Assembly (NCBI GenBank): GCA_029547225.1 | Contig: JAKPPS010000012.1 | Location: 1 to 33,058, forward strand | Direction of reading: 5' to 3' | DNA length: 33,058 bases | From: a bacterium | GTDB taxonomy: Bacteria > Patescibacteriota > Dojkabacteria > SC72 > WJKH01 | Shown: piece by piece, positions 1-8,657 of the stretch | Numbering within the stretch: the stretch's first letter is position 1 | Layout: each line of letters opens with the position of its first letter | Notes under the pieces: generated by a model | Told to the model about the DNA's origin: nothing | Databases searched by the model: none | What the model saw: the letters and a program-made list of their open reading frames with translations, nothing else | Made by a program: the position numbers and the translations under genes

Positions 1-86
1 GAGTCAAAATCCTCTGTAAAATACCTTAGAATTTGCCTAAATTTAGCTTCAGAAATTTTTGAACGATTTGTATACTTGTTTTTCAT
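1..86 (-). CDS. IS1595/ISXO2-like transposase, N-terminal fragment (runs off the left edge)
   Basis: Minus strand from ATG at 86 reads MKNKYTNRSKISEAKFRQILRYFTEDFD, resembling the N-terminus of IS1595-type transposases; partner terminal repeat just upstream at 127-140. Confidence 0.7.
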   Translation of the reverse strand, partial: MKNKYTNRSKISEAKFRQILRYFTEDFD

Positions 87-126
87 AGTCTTGTAAAGTA
101 TTTTACCACATTTGCAATGTGCTATT

Positions 127-140
127 CTTTACAAGACCCT
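127..140. repeat. Putative IS terminal inverted repeat (CTTTACAAGACCCT)
   Basis: Exact reverse complement of AGGGTCTTGTAAAG at 32918-32931; both sit just outside the transposase fragments. Confidence 0.75.
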
Positions 141-159
141 AAATTAATTTCAGATTGTT

Positions 160-861
160 ATGTCAAAATATTCTATAGAGGAATTTATCGCTCAGTCAGC
201 GCAAAAAGACGATGGTTTCAATTTCTTTGATTTAGAGAGTAAAAAGATGTTGGAAATAAATCTTGATGGAGCTGACCATAATTTAGTTTGGTTGAAACTT
301 GGTAGTATGGTTGCCTATCGTGGAGATGTTCAATTCCACCGCGAAGGTTTGATGGAGCAAGGTATCGAAAGACTCATCAAAAAGCAGTTTACTGGCGAAG
401 GTGCGACCTTAATGAAAGCTACTGGTAAAGGAAAAGTATATATTGCTGATTACGGTAAACAGATTACAATACTCGACCTTACAGATGATTCTATTACTGT
501 AAACGGTAATGATCTTCTTGCACTCGCCCCTACATTACACTGGGATATTAAACTTAATCGTAGAATATCCTCTTTTGCAGCCGGTGGCCTTTTCAATGTA
601 GTAATCGACGGCTCTGGTTGTGTTGCGATAACTTCAGAGGGTAACCCATTAACTTTACATGTAACACCAGATTCTCCAGTTTATACAGATCCTAACGCCA
701 CAATTGCGTGGTCAACTGGATTAACTACCAATCTTAAAACTAATTTTTCTCTTGGGACCTTTATTGGAAGAGGAAGTGGTGAAACAATTCAGATGGAGTT
801 TTCAGGTGAAGGTTTTGTAGTCGTACAACCTTATGAGGAACTCGCTAGCTATACACAATAA
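160..861 (+). CDS. AIM24 family protein
   Basis: 233 aa ORF with AIM24/TIGR00266-like beta-rich pattern (GSMVAYRGDVQF..., GKGKVYIADYGKQITILDL, AAGGLFNVVIDGSGCVAITSEG). Confidence 0.75.
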   Translation: MSKYSIEEFIAQSAQKDDGFNFFDLESKKMLEINLDGADHNLVWLKLGSMVAYRGDVQFHREGLMEQGIERLIKKQFTGEGATLMKATGKGKVYIADYGKQITILDLTDDSITVNGNDLLALAPTLHWDIKLNRRISSFAAGGLFNVVIDGSGCVAITSEGNPLTLHVTPDSPVYTDPNATIAWSTGLTTNLKTNFSLGTFIGRGSGETIQMEFSGEGFVVVQPYEELASYTQ

Positions 862-942
862 ATATTAGGCTTCTCGGTGAAAAATAAGAGAGAATTTGTT
901 TGTAGCTGGACACGACGAAACGGTGAGCAATATATGACCCAT

Positions 943-1449
943 TTAAATACCGTTAATTACAAAATCTTGCCAAATCAAGAGATTATCCTTAAGGTTGCCA
1001 GATAAGGCGTTACTTTCGTCAGGGATATTCTCATATTTTGCTCTAATCGAAGCTATAACATTTTCAGGTATCACTACCCTAATTTCGCCTTCTTTGGAAT
1101 AATTCAGTCTATTTCGTGCTTCTCTTATGACATAATCCTCCGTACCGACCGATGTACTTTCCATGACTAATTTTACATTTTCTATGCGCAATTGAGTGAC
1201 TTCCTCCTTAGCTTGTTCAAGAATCAAATTCTTTTGGTGAGCAATATTCAATGATTTGAAAATATTATAAAACATAAAAAGCGAGATGCCGATAAAGATT
1301 ATCGTAAAAATGTTTTTAACTAGTTTACTTCCAGAGCTTCCATTGTCAATTTTAGGGCGCAAAAATTTCTGATCAGGATTGATTGGTGCAAAATTTGCAC
1401 TGTTTGAACGCCATTCCTTCAATTTTAGAGAATTAATTTTACTTCCCAT
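943..1449 (-). CDS. Septum formation initiator (FtsB/DivIC-like) protein
   Basis: Single TM segment (IFTIIFIGISLFMFYNIF), coiled coil, then YVIREARNRLNYSKEGEIRVVIPE typical of FtsB/DivIC. Confidence 0.75.
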   Translation of the reverse strand: MGSKINSLKLKEWRSNSANFAPINPDQKFLRPKIDNGSSGSKLVKNIFTIIFIGISLFMFYNIFKSLNIAHQKNLILEQAKEEVTQLRIENVKLVMESTSVGTEDYVIREARNRLNYSKEGEIRVVIPENVIASIRAKYENIPDESNALSGNLKDNLLIWQDFVINGI

Positions 1450-1606
1450 GTATAAAAACGAACACTTTAAGTTAGATTAATAATTAATAGTATCAATTAT
1501 TAATAAGAATATAAAGACTTGCAATTTTATATGAAAAACGATTTTGTGGGCAAGAATACAAGTCGTCCTCGAACAAAAAATTATAAAAAGAAAACATAGC
1601 ATTGTG

Positions 1607-1635
1607 TTGACCACTATAAGACGGCGTGCTATAAT
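1607..1635 (+). promoter_or_regulatory. Sigma70-type promoter for the tyrosine recombinase gene
   Basis: TTGACC-N17-TATAAT, about 44 bp upstream of the TTG start at 1679. Confidence 0.75.
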
Positions 1636-1678
1636 CCTAGTAGAAAAAAAGAAGTGATAAATTGTTAATAATAAAAAG

Positions 1679-2569
1679 TTGATAACAGTACAAAATCCAA
1701 ACTTTGCCAAGCATCATAATGATTTTATTCAGACTTTAAAAACACGTAGTAAATCAGAGTCTACTGTTATTGCATATTCAAAAGATATTGAGCAACTACT
1801 CAATTTCTTTACTCGCACTGGAGTATCCGATATCAAACATGTTAGATTAGAAGATCTTGAGAACTTCAAGAGATCACTTCAACAGGAGAACTACACTCCA
1901 AAAAGTGTTTCAAGGAAGATAAACAGTATAAGAACCTTTTATAGGTACTTAGTAGACACTGCGGTTATTGCTGAAAATCCATCTGAGAAACTTGTTCACC
2001 CGAAATTTGAGACAAAACCACCACGAGTCCTAACCGAAATGGAATACAGAGCATTAAGAGATGTATGCCGTGTCGATATTAGACTCTACTCTATCGTTGA
2101 GATCTTATTACAGACAGGTATTCGTATCAGTGAGCTTGCAAACTTGCTTTTAGATGATGTAAGAAACTCACCAGATGGTAAAATAAAATATCTATATATT
2201 AGAGATTATGGTAGCCACACTTCACGAAAAGTACCTCTAAACAAATCGGCTTTTAAATCTGTTCAAGATTATCTTGCAGTACGACCAGAAACTGAAGATG
2301 AGCACCTATACGTCACAAAGACAGGAAACCCATTATTGATAAGAAATATTCGAACAACTATCGACAAAGCTTTTATCAAGGCTGGTGTAAAAGATGCAAA
2401 AGTTAACGATCTAAGAAATACATTTATCGCACATCACTTAGCAAATGGAGTCAGTCTTGTAACGGTTTCAAAAATTGTTGGACACAAAAGAATTTCTACA
2501 ACAGAAAAATATCTTAACATCTTAGAGAAAATTACTAAGGATGATGAAAAAAGCCTAAAGGAGCTATAA
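1679..2569 (+). CDS. Tyrosine recombinase/integrase (Xer-like)
   Basis: N-terminal SAM-like domain, TGIRISELANL (Arg I), GHKRISTTEKYLNI (His/Trp box and nucleophilic Tyr); HxxR box is NDLR. TTG start is tentative. Confidence 0.9.
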   Translation: MITVQNPNFAKHHNDFIQTLKTRSKSESTVIAYSKDIEQLLNFFTRTGVSDIKHVRLEDLENFKRSLQQENYTPKSVSRKINSIRTFYRYLVDTAVIAENPSEKLVHPKFETKPPRVLTEMEYRALRDVCRVDIRLYSIVEILLQTGIRISELANLLLDDVRNSPDGKIKYLYIRDYGSHTSRKVPLNKSAFKSVQDYLAVRPETEDEHLYVTKTGNPLLIRNIRTTIDKAFIKAGVKDAKVNDLRNTFIAHHLANGVSLVTVSKIVGHKRISTTEKYLNILEKITKDDEKSLKEL

Positions 2570-2603
2570 ATAATAAATAAAGCTCTGCCCAAAATCTTAA
2601 GAG

Positions 2604-3452
2604 ATGAAAAAGCATAAGATAATCAAAGTTAAAAAGAAAAAGAGCAGTAATCAAACTTTAATCCTCTTCGATCACGACGGTACTCTATGTCAAACTAATC
2701 CAAATTCATACGATAGTATTATCTACGCGGCAAAAGATGCAGCAATTTTCTTTAAAGTACCTAGCATATATCTTGATGTTGACTGGGATTCATTGTTTGC
2801 ACTTACAAGGGGAACCACAGAACTCAACCTTATTCACGAAATTGCTAAGTTATATACAATTAAGGAAGCTGACTTGGACACATTCACAAGTGCTTTTATC
2901 AAAGCAAGGGCAAATTGGTATAAGGCTACAAGATTAACCGGGGATACAATCCATGACACATACCATTCTGACTCTTTACAAATTTTAGATATGATCCACA
3001 CCAGTGAAAAGCATAAATCTATATTAGTCACAGGAAATCCTCGTGAAGTTATTGAGATAAGATTAAGCAAACATGTAAGAAAGTATTTCACAAGTGAGTC
3101 TGGTTTGTTTGGAGCATTCGGAGAAGAAGCAAAAACAAGAGACGAGATTATTCGCATTGCTATAGAAAAATCGATAGCGCAATTTCCAGACTTTAAACCT
3201 GTCTATTCAGATGACGGATATATTATAAACGTCATATATATTGGTGATAGTAGTCACGATATGATTGCAGGATTAATGTCTAAAGTTCAAGTAATACTTA
3301 TCCCATCGCGAGATCTAGCTCAAAAAATCGATTATGTTGCAGATAGTTATAACAGGTTTTTAGCAAAGACATTTGAAAAGCACTTATTGATAACAAATAA
3401 TCTAACAAACAATGATGCTTTGCATTTCCTTGGGCTAGAAGAAGTCGAATAA
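2604..3452 (+). CDS. HAD family hydrolase
   Basis: Motif I LILFDHDGTLCQTN, motif II SILVTGN, motif IV-like IYIGDSSHDMIAGLMS. Confidence 0.85.
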   Translation: MKKHKIIKVKKKKSSNQTLILFDHDGTLCQTNPNSYDSIIYAAKDAAIFFKVPSIYLDVDWDSLFALTRGTTELNLIHEIAKLYTIKEADLDTFTSAFIKARANWYKATRLTGDTIHDTYHSDSLQILDMIHTSEKHKSILVTGNPREVIEIRLSKHVRKYFTSESGLFGAFGEEAKTRDEIIRIAIEKSIAQFPDFKPVYSDDGYIINVIYIGDSSHDMIAGLMSKVQVILIPSRDLAQKIDYVADSYNRFLAKTFEKHLLITNNLTNNDALHFLGLEEVE

Positions 3453-3594
3453 GAATAATTGCTTGAAGGCTTATAAGAAAAACTGATTTTACAACCATCT
3501 GTTTGTCTTGATAAACCGCATTAAGTGCAAAAACCGTTCAAACGCAAATCGACTATTAGTACTACTCAATTTGATATATAATAGATAAATTAAA

Positions 3595-4254
3595 TTGCAT
3601 GAGAAAAATATGAAGAAATCAACAATCATATCATTAATTATGCTTCTCTGTTTGGTATTGATTGTCGGGTCAATAATAAAGCTCATTGACTCAACAAATA
3701 AATATCATAAGAGTCAAGAGGAATTAGAAGCACTTTATCAGCAACCATGCCAATATTCGAGTAAAGAAATCACAGGTAATACTGAGAATGGCACACAATT
3801 AATTAGCTGTTTTGTCGAATACCCAGATGAGATAACTCGAGAAGATGATAAATATTACATCGTCGAGGACATTTGCGGCCAATTTACACAGCAATTCATT
3901 GAGAATATGTCATTAGTTCAGATACGAGTAACTGAACCAACAAACAATGAAAACGATAATCTATGTAAATATTCAATTTCTGACGCAGAAAATATCATTA
4001 TCTCTTTAAGCTATTCTAATATTGAGGAAACTAAAAAATCTGAAGCTGACGCTGGAAATCGTGTCGAGACTATAGCACAAATACCTATGTCCAACTTTAT
4101 CATAAAAAACCCAGATGGCATAATTCAGTCTATCAATTTAATATTGTCTGAGAGCAAAGTTATCTCGATAAAACAATCTGGCGAGCAATTTGACAATGAT
4201 AAGAAAATTGACACTGCAATGAGCATCGCAAAAGAGATAAACAACTATAAATAG
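3595..4254 (+). CDS. Hypothetical protein with N-terminal TM anchor
   Basis: 219 aa ORF; hydrophobic IISLIMLLCLVLIVGSIIKLI then a soluble region. Confidence 0.55.
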   Translation: MHEKNMKKSTIISLIMLLCLVLIVGSIIKLIDSTNKYHKSQEELEALYQQPCQYSSKEITGNTENGTQLISCFVEYPDEITREDDKYYIVEDICGQFTQQFIENMSLVQIRVTEPTNNENDNLCKYSISDAENIIISLSYSNIEETKKSEADAGNRVETIAQIPMSNFIIKNPDGIIQSINLILSESKVISIKQSGEQFDNDKKIDTAMSIAKEINNYK

Positions 4255-4365
4255 TTAAGATTTTGTTATTGTAAAAGAATCTATTGTGAAATAATCCCAC
4301 AAGAAGGTATAGAGATATCCAGCAAACAACTCTGCATAAGCGAAAATTCTTTTTTGGGGAAAGGA

Positions 4366-4442
4366 TGGTGGGAGTGGACGGAATCGAACCGTCGACCACG
4401 GCTTTATAAGAACCGCGCTCTAACCGACTGAGCTACACTCCC
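4366..4442 (-). tRNA. tRNA-Ile (anticodon UAU), CCA encoded
   Basis: Full cloverleaf: GGGAGTG/CACTCCC acceptor, GCTC/GAGC D arm, CGGTT-CTTATAA-AGCCG anticodon arm, GACGG-TTCGATT-CCGTC T arm, then A-CCA. Positions 34-36 are TAT. Confidence 0.93.
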
Positions 4443-4677
4443 CTATTTATTCAAGCGATAGCGCTGATATATCATATCTCAATGTTATTTTCGCTACCAA
4501 ATACTCCGTATTATACAACAAAAAAACTGATCGATAAAGATCAAAGCTATTTAAACCAAAGATGATAATCGATTGTAACACCGTTGTAATTATCCTACCG
4601 AACTGCACTTAATTTAGCGCTCAAACGCATTTACTAAAAAAGATTATCAGAGCAGAAATTATGCACCATAAATTTTG

Positions 4678-7194
4678 TTAGAAAGACGGCAAAGGTGGAA
4701 GCTTTGCAGATTCCGTAGGAGCTGACTCAACTACAGCCAATTCGGATCGAGAATTTATTTCCTGAGTTACTACATTCACATCTCGACCATATTTAAGACG
4801 AGATATTTGCTTGATTGTAGCTGCAATCTCTTTGTCAGGTTTCATATCAAAACCAGACTTTGGATGCCATGATCCCCACCCTGGTTCCATAGAGAACGGA
4901 TTAGGATAACGTCCTGAAGCTAAGAGTTTGACATAGTAATGTTCATTAGCTTGATTCATGAGATCCTCAGAAGTAAAAATCGGCTCGAAATACTGCTGAA
5001 GAAACTCAGCATCTTCAGGACCAGGACGAGCAATAAGCATGGTACCGACATTACCAAAAATCGCCTTTTTAATATTATCTTCGAGCTGACCAATGTACTG
5101 ATTTGCGACGGTAAGATTTAAGTGATATTTTCTAGCTTCAGACAATATCGAAGCAAAGGCTTCAGTAGCAAAGTTTTGAAACTCATCAACATAGAAAAAG
5201 AAGTCTCTACGGTCATTCTCGTCAGGAATATCTTCACGGCTTAATGCAGCAGAAACAATCTTTGAGATTATCAGTAAGCCAAGAAATTGGGAGTTCTCTT
5301 CACCCATAAGTCCTTTAGCAAGGTTAATAATAAGTATCTTCCCCGAATCCATAACTTCACGAATATCAAACGATGATTTAGACTGAGTAATAATATTACG
5401 CATAGCAAGATTGGTTACAAAACGGTCAAATTTTGACGTGATATAGCCAAGTGTCTCAGATTTATGAAAATCATTAGTTTTCGCTATCTGGTCAGTCCAA
5501 TATCTTTTAACAAGATCATCCTTAATAATCGGTAACCATTTTTCATCAACCCATTTTTGATCTGTTAATATTCTTAAAACTTCAAGCAATGTAGAACCTT
5601 CTTTAGACATAGCTGTCAACATAGAGTTACGAACAGCTCTCTCAAGTATAGGTCCAACGATACCTTGATTATGAGGGTCATAAAGCTTTTTTAATAGATC
5701 AATAAAACCGTTGATTATCCTATGCTTATCCTGCTCACTTTTAAACTCCATCATGTTAAATCCAAATGGTCTATCAAAATCTGCAGCGTTGACATATATT
5801 ACATCTTCAATCCTTTCATAAGGGATTCTCTCTAAAAGCATTTCAGCTGTAGTTCCATGGGGATCCAAAAAGCACAGACCGTCACCATTCATAATATCTT
5901 GATACATCATACGAGTCATTAAACGAGATTTACCAGAACCAGTTTGACCTAAGATATACGAGTGATATCGCCTATCTCTCCGTTCGAAACAGATCTGCTT
6001 CTTAACTCCACGATAATAATTATTTCCTAACCAGATAGTATCTTTTGAACCGATTTCAGAGCTAATCCAATTAGCAGCGGGAGCTTCCTTTGATAACAAC
6101 CAGTTAATGTTTGGTGTTGTAACATTTTTGTTCGGCATGTGGTATATTGTCGCAAGTTCCTCAATATTCAATATTGTTTTAACACTCAAAGGCAATCTTC
6201 GATAAATAACATTCTCAATAAAATCCCTCTCCTTTAATCGATTGAGCTTATCTTTCTTCAACTCATTTATACCAGGATTAGTAAATTGACTAAATGCTCC
6301 AACAATATTATTAAGATGCATATCAGCAATATCCTCCTGAGGAGCAACCGTAACAATCCTTATCGCCGTATAATAGCCTATTTTAGAAGTCTTTTTACTT
6401 ACCGCTTGCATTTGTTCTTGGCTGACATGGATTTTCTCCTTTTCTGGATCTGAGTTGTTTGATTCGACTCGTTCAACAAACTTCCTACCATTTTTTTGCC
6501 ATTTCTTCTCTGCCGGTGAAATAACAACCTGTATCATGGCTCCCTCACCTTCCTGCAATTTACTAATTGTACTTAGAATATTTGCAAGAGGATCACCTTT
6601 GAAATCCTCAGCACCTTTTAAAGGATAATAAACTTCATCAGACAAAACTAAACTTGCATATGAGACCTTTGAATTAGAACTAAAAATATTGTATTCATCA
6701 ACAATATTTACTTCGGCATCCTGATAAGAACCTAGAATTTGTTTTTCAACTAAATCGGCAAGTTTCTTCGGGGCATAAACATAGAAATGAATCTCACCTG
6801 GAAAAGCTGCAATCTCAAAACTAATAGAATGATTTACGGTCAAATGTTTCAAAATACCCTTACCTCTTCCACCCATTCCATAAAGATTCGCAAACATTTG
6901 CTCAGCAACGCCAATCTCAATCTCATTACCTCTTGGAACTTTAATTTCCATTACAACGCCCTTCTTTGTTTTATCTGCACGATCCTTTTTCTTCATGTTA
7001 CGTACAATATAAAAGAAAAGAAAGACACAAAGAGCTATTAATATAATGATTAATGGTATTACACCCCATAAATATCCATAATCCCTATCAGGTGTTACTA
7101 CCGGTTCACGCGTAGTTGTTGTAGTAGATGGGACAGGCCCAACAGTTTGTGCATACAATGTGTTTTGAATAACAGTTGGATTCATAAAATTCAT
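4678..7194 (-). CDS. Membrane-anchored VirD4/TraG/TraM-recognition-type T4SS-like ATPase
   Basis: N-terminal TM, Walker A ILGQTGSGKSRL, CFLDPHGTTAEMLLERIP, Walker B FFFYVDEFQNFATEAF. Confidence 0.8.
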   Translation of the reverse strand: MNFMNPTVIQNTLYAQTVGPVPSTTTTTREPVVTPDRDYGYLWGVIPLIIILIALCVFLFFYIVRNMKKKDRADKTKKGVVMEIKVPRGNEIEIGVAEQMFANLYGMGGRGKGILKHLTVNHSISFEIAAFPGEIHFYVYAPKKLADLVEKQILGSYQDAEVNIVDEYNIFSSNSKVSYASLVLSDEVYYPLKGAEDFKGDPLANILSTISKLQEGEGAMIQVVISPAEKKWQKNGRKFVERVESNNSDPEKEKIHVSQEQMQAVSKKTSKIGYYTAIRIVTVAPQEDIADMHLNNIVGAFSQFTNPGINELKKDKLNRLKERDFIENVIYRRLPLSVKTILNIEELATIYHMPNKNVTTPNINWLLSKEAPAANWISSEIGSKDTIWLGNNYYRGVKKQICFERRDRRYHSYILGQTGSGKSRLMTRMMYQDIMNGDGLCFLDPHGTTAEMLLERIPYERIEDVIYVNAADFDRPFGFNMMEFKSEQDKHRIINGFIDLLKKLYDPHNQGIVGPILERAVRNSMLTAMSKEGSTLLEVLRILTDQKWVDEKWLPIIKDDLVKRYWTDQIAKTNDFHKSETLGYITSKFDRFVTNLAMRNIITQSKSSFDIREVMDSGKILIINLAKGLMGEENSQFLGLLIISKIVSAALSREDIPDENDRRDFFFYVDEFQNFATEAFASILSEARKYHLNLTVANQYIGQLEDNIKKAIFGNVGTMLIARPGPEDAEFLQQYFEPIFTSEDLMNQANEHYYVKLLASGRYPNPFSMEPGWGSWHPKSGFDMKPDKEIAATIKQISRLKYGRDVNVVTQEINSRSELAVVESAPTESAKLPPLPSF

Positions 7195-7231
7195 TGGACA
7201 GTTAGTTTACACAAGGATAGCATAAAAATCA

Positions 7232-8155
7232 CTATTCTTTAAGGGATAGTATTAATTTTCTAATAATTGTTGCCACCCAAGTTTCAGAATCTTTAATATT
7301 ACCGTTTTTAGCTTTATCCTCAGCTTTCTCAATCAATTCTTCATTAGGTTGATATCCTGATAGAATAAAAGCAGCTGTTTTTTGGCCATCTGCAAGATTA
7401 ACAGGCAAGAGTAAAGGAGTATTAGTTTTCTTATCATCCTTAGTTGGCTGTGTCGTTTGTGTGGCTTGATTACCATTGGAAGCGCTAGATGCTAAATCTC
7501 TGTTATTTGCCAATAACGCTATCTCTTCATTGATTCTCTTCTGATCTTCAGCACTAATTGATGACTCGACTTTATTATCTTCAGCCCAAATAGTGTTTCC
7601 TGCAGCCTTTTCACTAGAGATCTGATTATCTATATCCGCTTTAATAGCGAGATAATTCTGCATGTCTTCGTCAGAAATTTCTGACTTCAATATACTACTA
7701 TCCGGTTTCTCATCACCAAGGTTTGAAGGAGATACTTCTGAAGGATTCTCAAGCTGTTCGAGGTCACCTTGAATTCTTTCATCATTATTTATTTCACCTG
7801 ATATATCTTGAGCTATTGATACACTTTGTGTTGTGTCAAAAGCAGTTTGTAGACTGTTTATTTCCTGGCGTTCTTGATCACTAAGTTCCCCTATCTTCTG
7901 TTCTGCACTCCTTCGCGCATTAAATACTTCAATATATCTATTAGGATCAATACCTGCTTGTTGTAATAATAATTTCTTCTGATCATCATCCAATAAATCC
8001 CATTCCTGTTGTCCAATAATTCCTCGAGCTTGAAAAACATCAGGAACTTTCCGTAAAGCTTCAATACCATGATTCGAAGCAAATTCGTTAACTTCGAAGG
8101 CTCCCAATACTTTGTTTTGTTGTGGATTTGTAGTATTTGTTGATACTGCTTGCAT
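7232..8155 (-). CDS. Hypothetical, largely disordered Q/E/D-rich protein
   Basis: 307 aa ORF with a TATAAT 6 nt upstream of ATG; no recognised domain. Confidence 0.6.
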   Translation of the reverse strand: MQAVSTNTTNPQQNKVLGAFEVNEFASNHGIEALRKVPDVFQARGIIGQQEWDLLDDDQKKLLLQQAGIDPNRYIEVFNARRSAEQKIGELSDQERQEINSLQTAFDTTQSVSIAQDISGEINNDERIQGDLEQLENPSEVSPSNLGDEKPDSSILKSEISDEDMQNYLAIKADIDNQISSEKAAGNTIWAEDNKVESSISAEDQKRINEEIALLANNRDLASSASNGNQATQTTQPTKDDKKTNTPLLLPVNLADGQKTAAFILSGYQPNEELIEKAEDKAKNGNIKDSETWVATIIRKLILSLKE

Positions 8156-8162
8156 TTTAGTA

Positions 8163-8636
8163 TTATACCATAAATTTACGCTTCTCTCTATGAAGTTCGA
8201 TTTTTAGATCTCTTTCCTTCTGCTGTAGTTTCTTCTCGTAAACTTTTTTACCTCTACAAAGACCTATTTCCATTTTTATTTTACCATCATTTGAATATAC
8301 TTTTAACGGTATAATCGTCAAGTTACCTTGTTTCATCTTACTACTCCATTTTATTATCTGTGACTTATGTATTAAAACTTTTCGGTTTCTAATTGGATCG
8401 TAATTTATTAGTGCAGCATTGACATATCTGGGTATGTTTGCGTTCCATAAATACATCTGACCATTTATAATCTTTATATAACTCTCATTCAAGGAGATCT
8501 GACCACCTTTTATTGATTTAACTTCATTACCATGCAAAACTAGACCTACCTCTAAGGTCTCCAATACTTCATAATTGTGAAATGCTTTTCGATTAATAAT
8601 TGACTGCATATATTCGATTTTATCACAGTTTGCCAA
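8163..8636 (-). CDS. smpB: SsrA-binding protein SmpB (start more likely at about 8609, MQSIINRKAF...)
   Basis: NRKAFHNYEVLETLEVGLVLHGNEVKSIKGGQISLNESYIKI... and C-terminal KKxxQKERDLKIELHREKRKF. Confidence 0.92.
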   Translation of the reverse strand: MANCDKIEYMQSIINRKAFHNYEVLETLEVGLVLHGNEVKSIKGGQISLNESYIKIINGQMYLWNANIPRYVNAALINYDPIRNRKVLIHKSQIIKWSSKMKQGNLTIIPLKVYSNDGKIKMEIGLCRGKKVYEKKLQQKERDLKIELHREKRKFMV

Positions 8637-8657
8637 TACAAGTAAAAGAGGAAAATA

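Noticed and set aside
1477-1710. 77-aa minus-strand ORF
   Set aside because: Low-complexity hydrophobic reading in AT-rich intergenic DNA; it overlaps the recombinase promoter and start on the other strand.
1679-4442. Integrated element between the tyrosine recombinase and tRNA-Ile
   Set aside because: I found no duplicated tRNA 3' end (attL/attR) in the window and the intervening genes are a HAD hydrolase and a small anchored protein; no clear mobile cargo.
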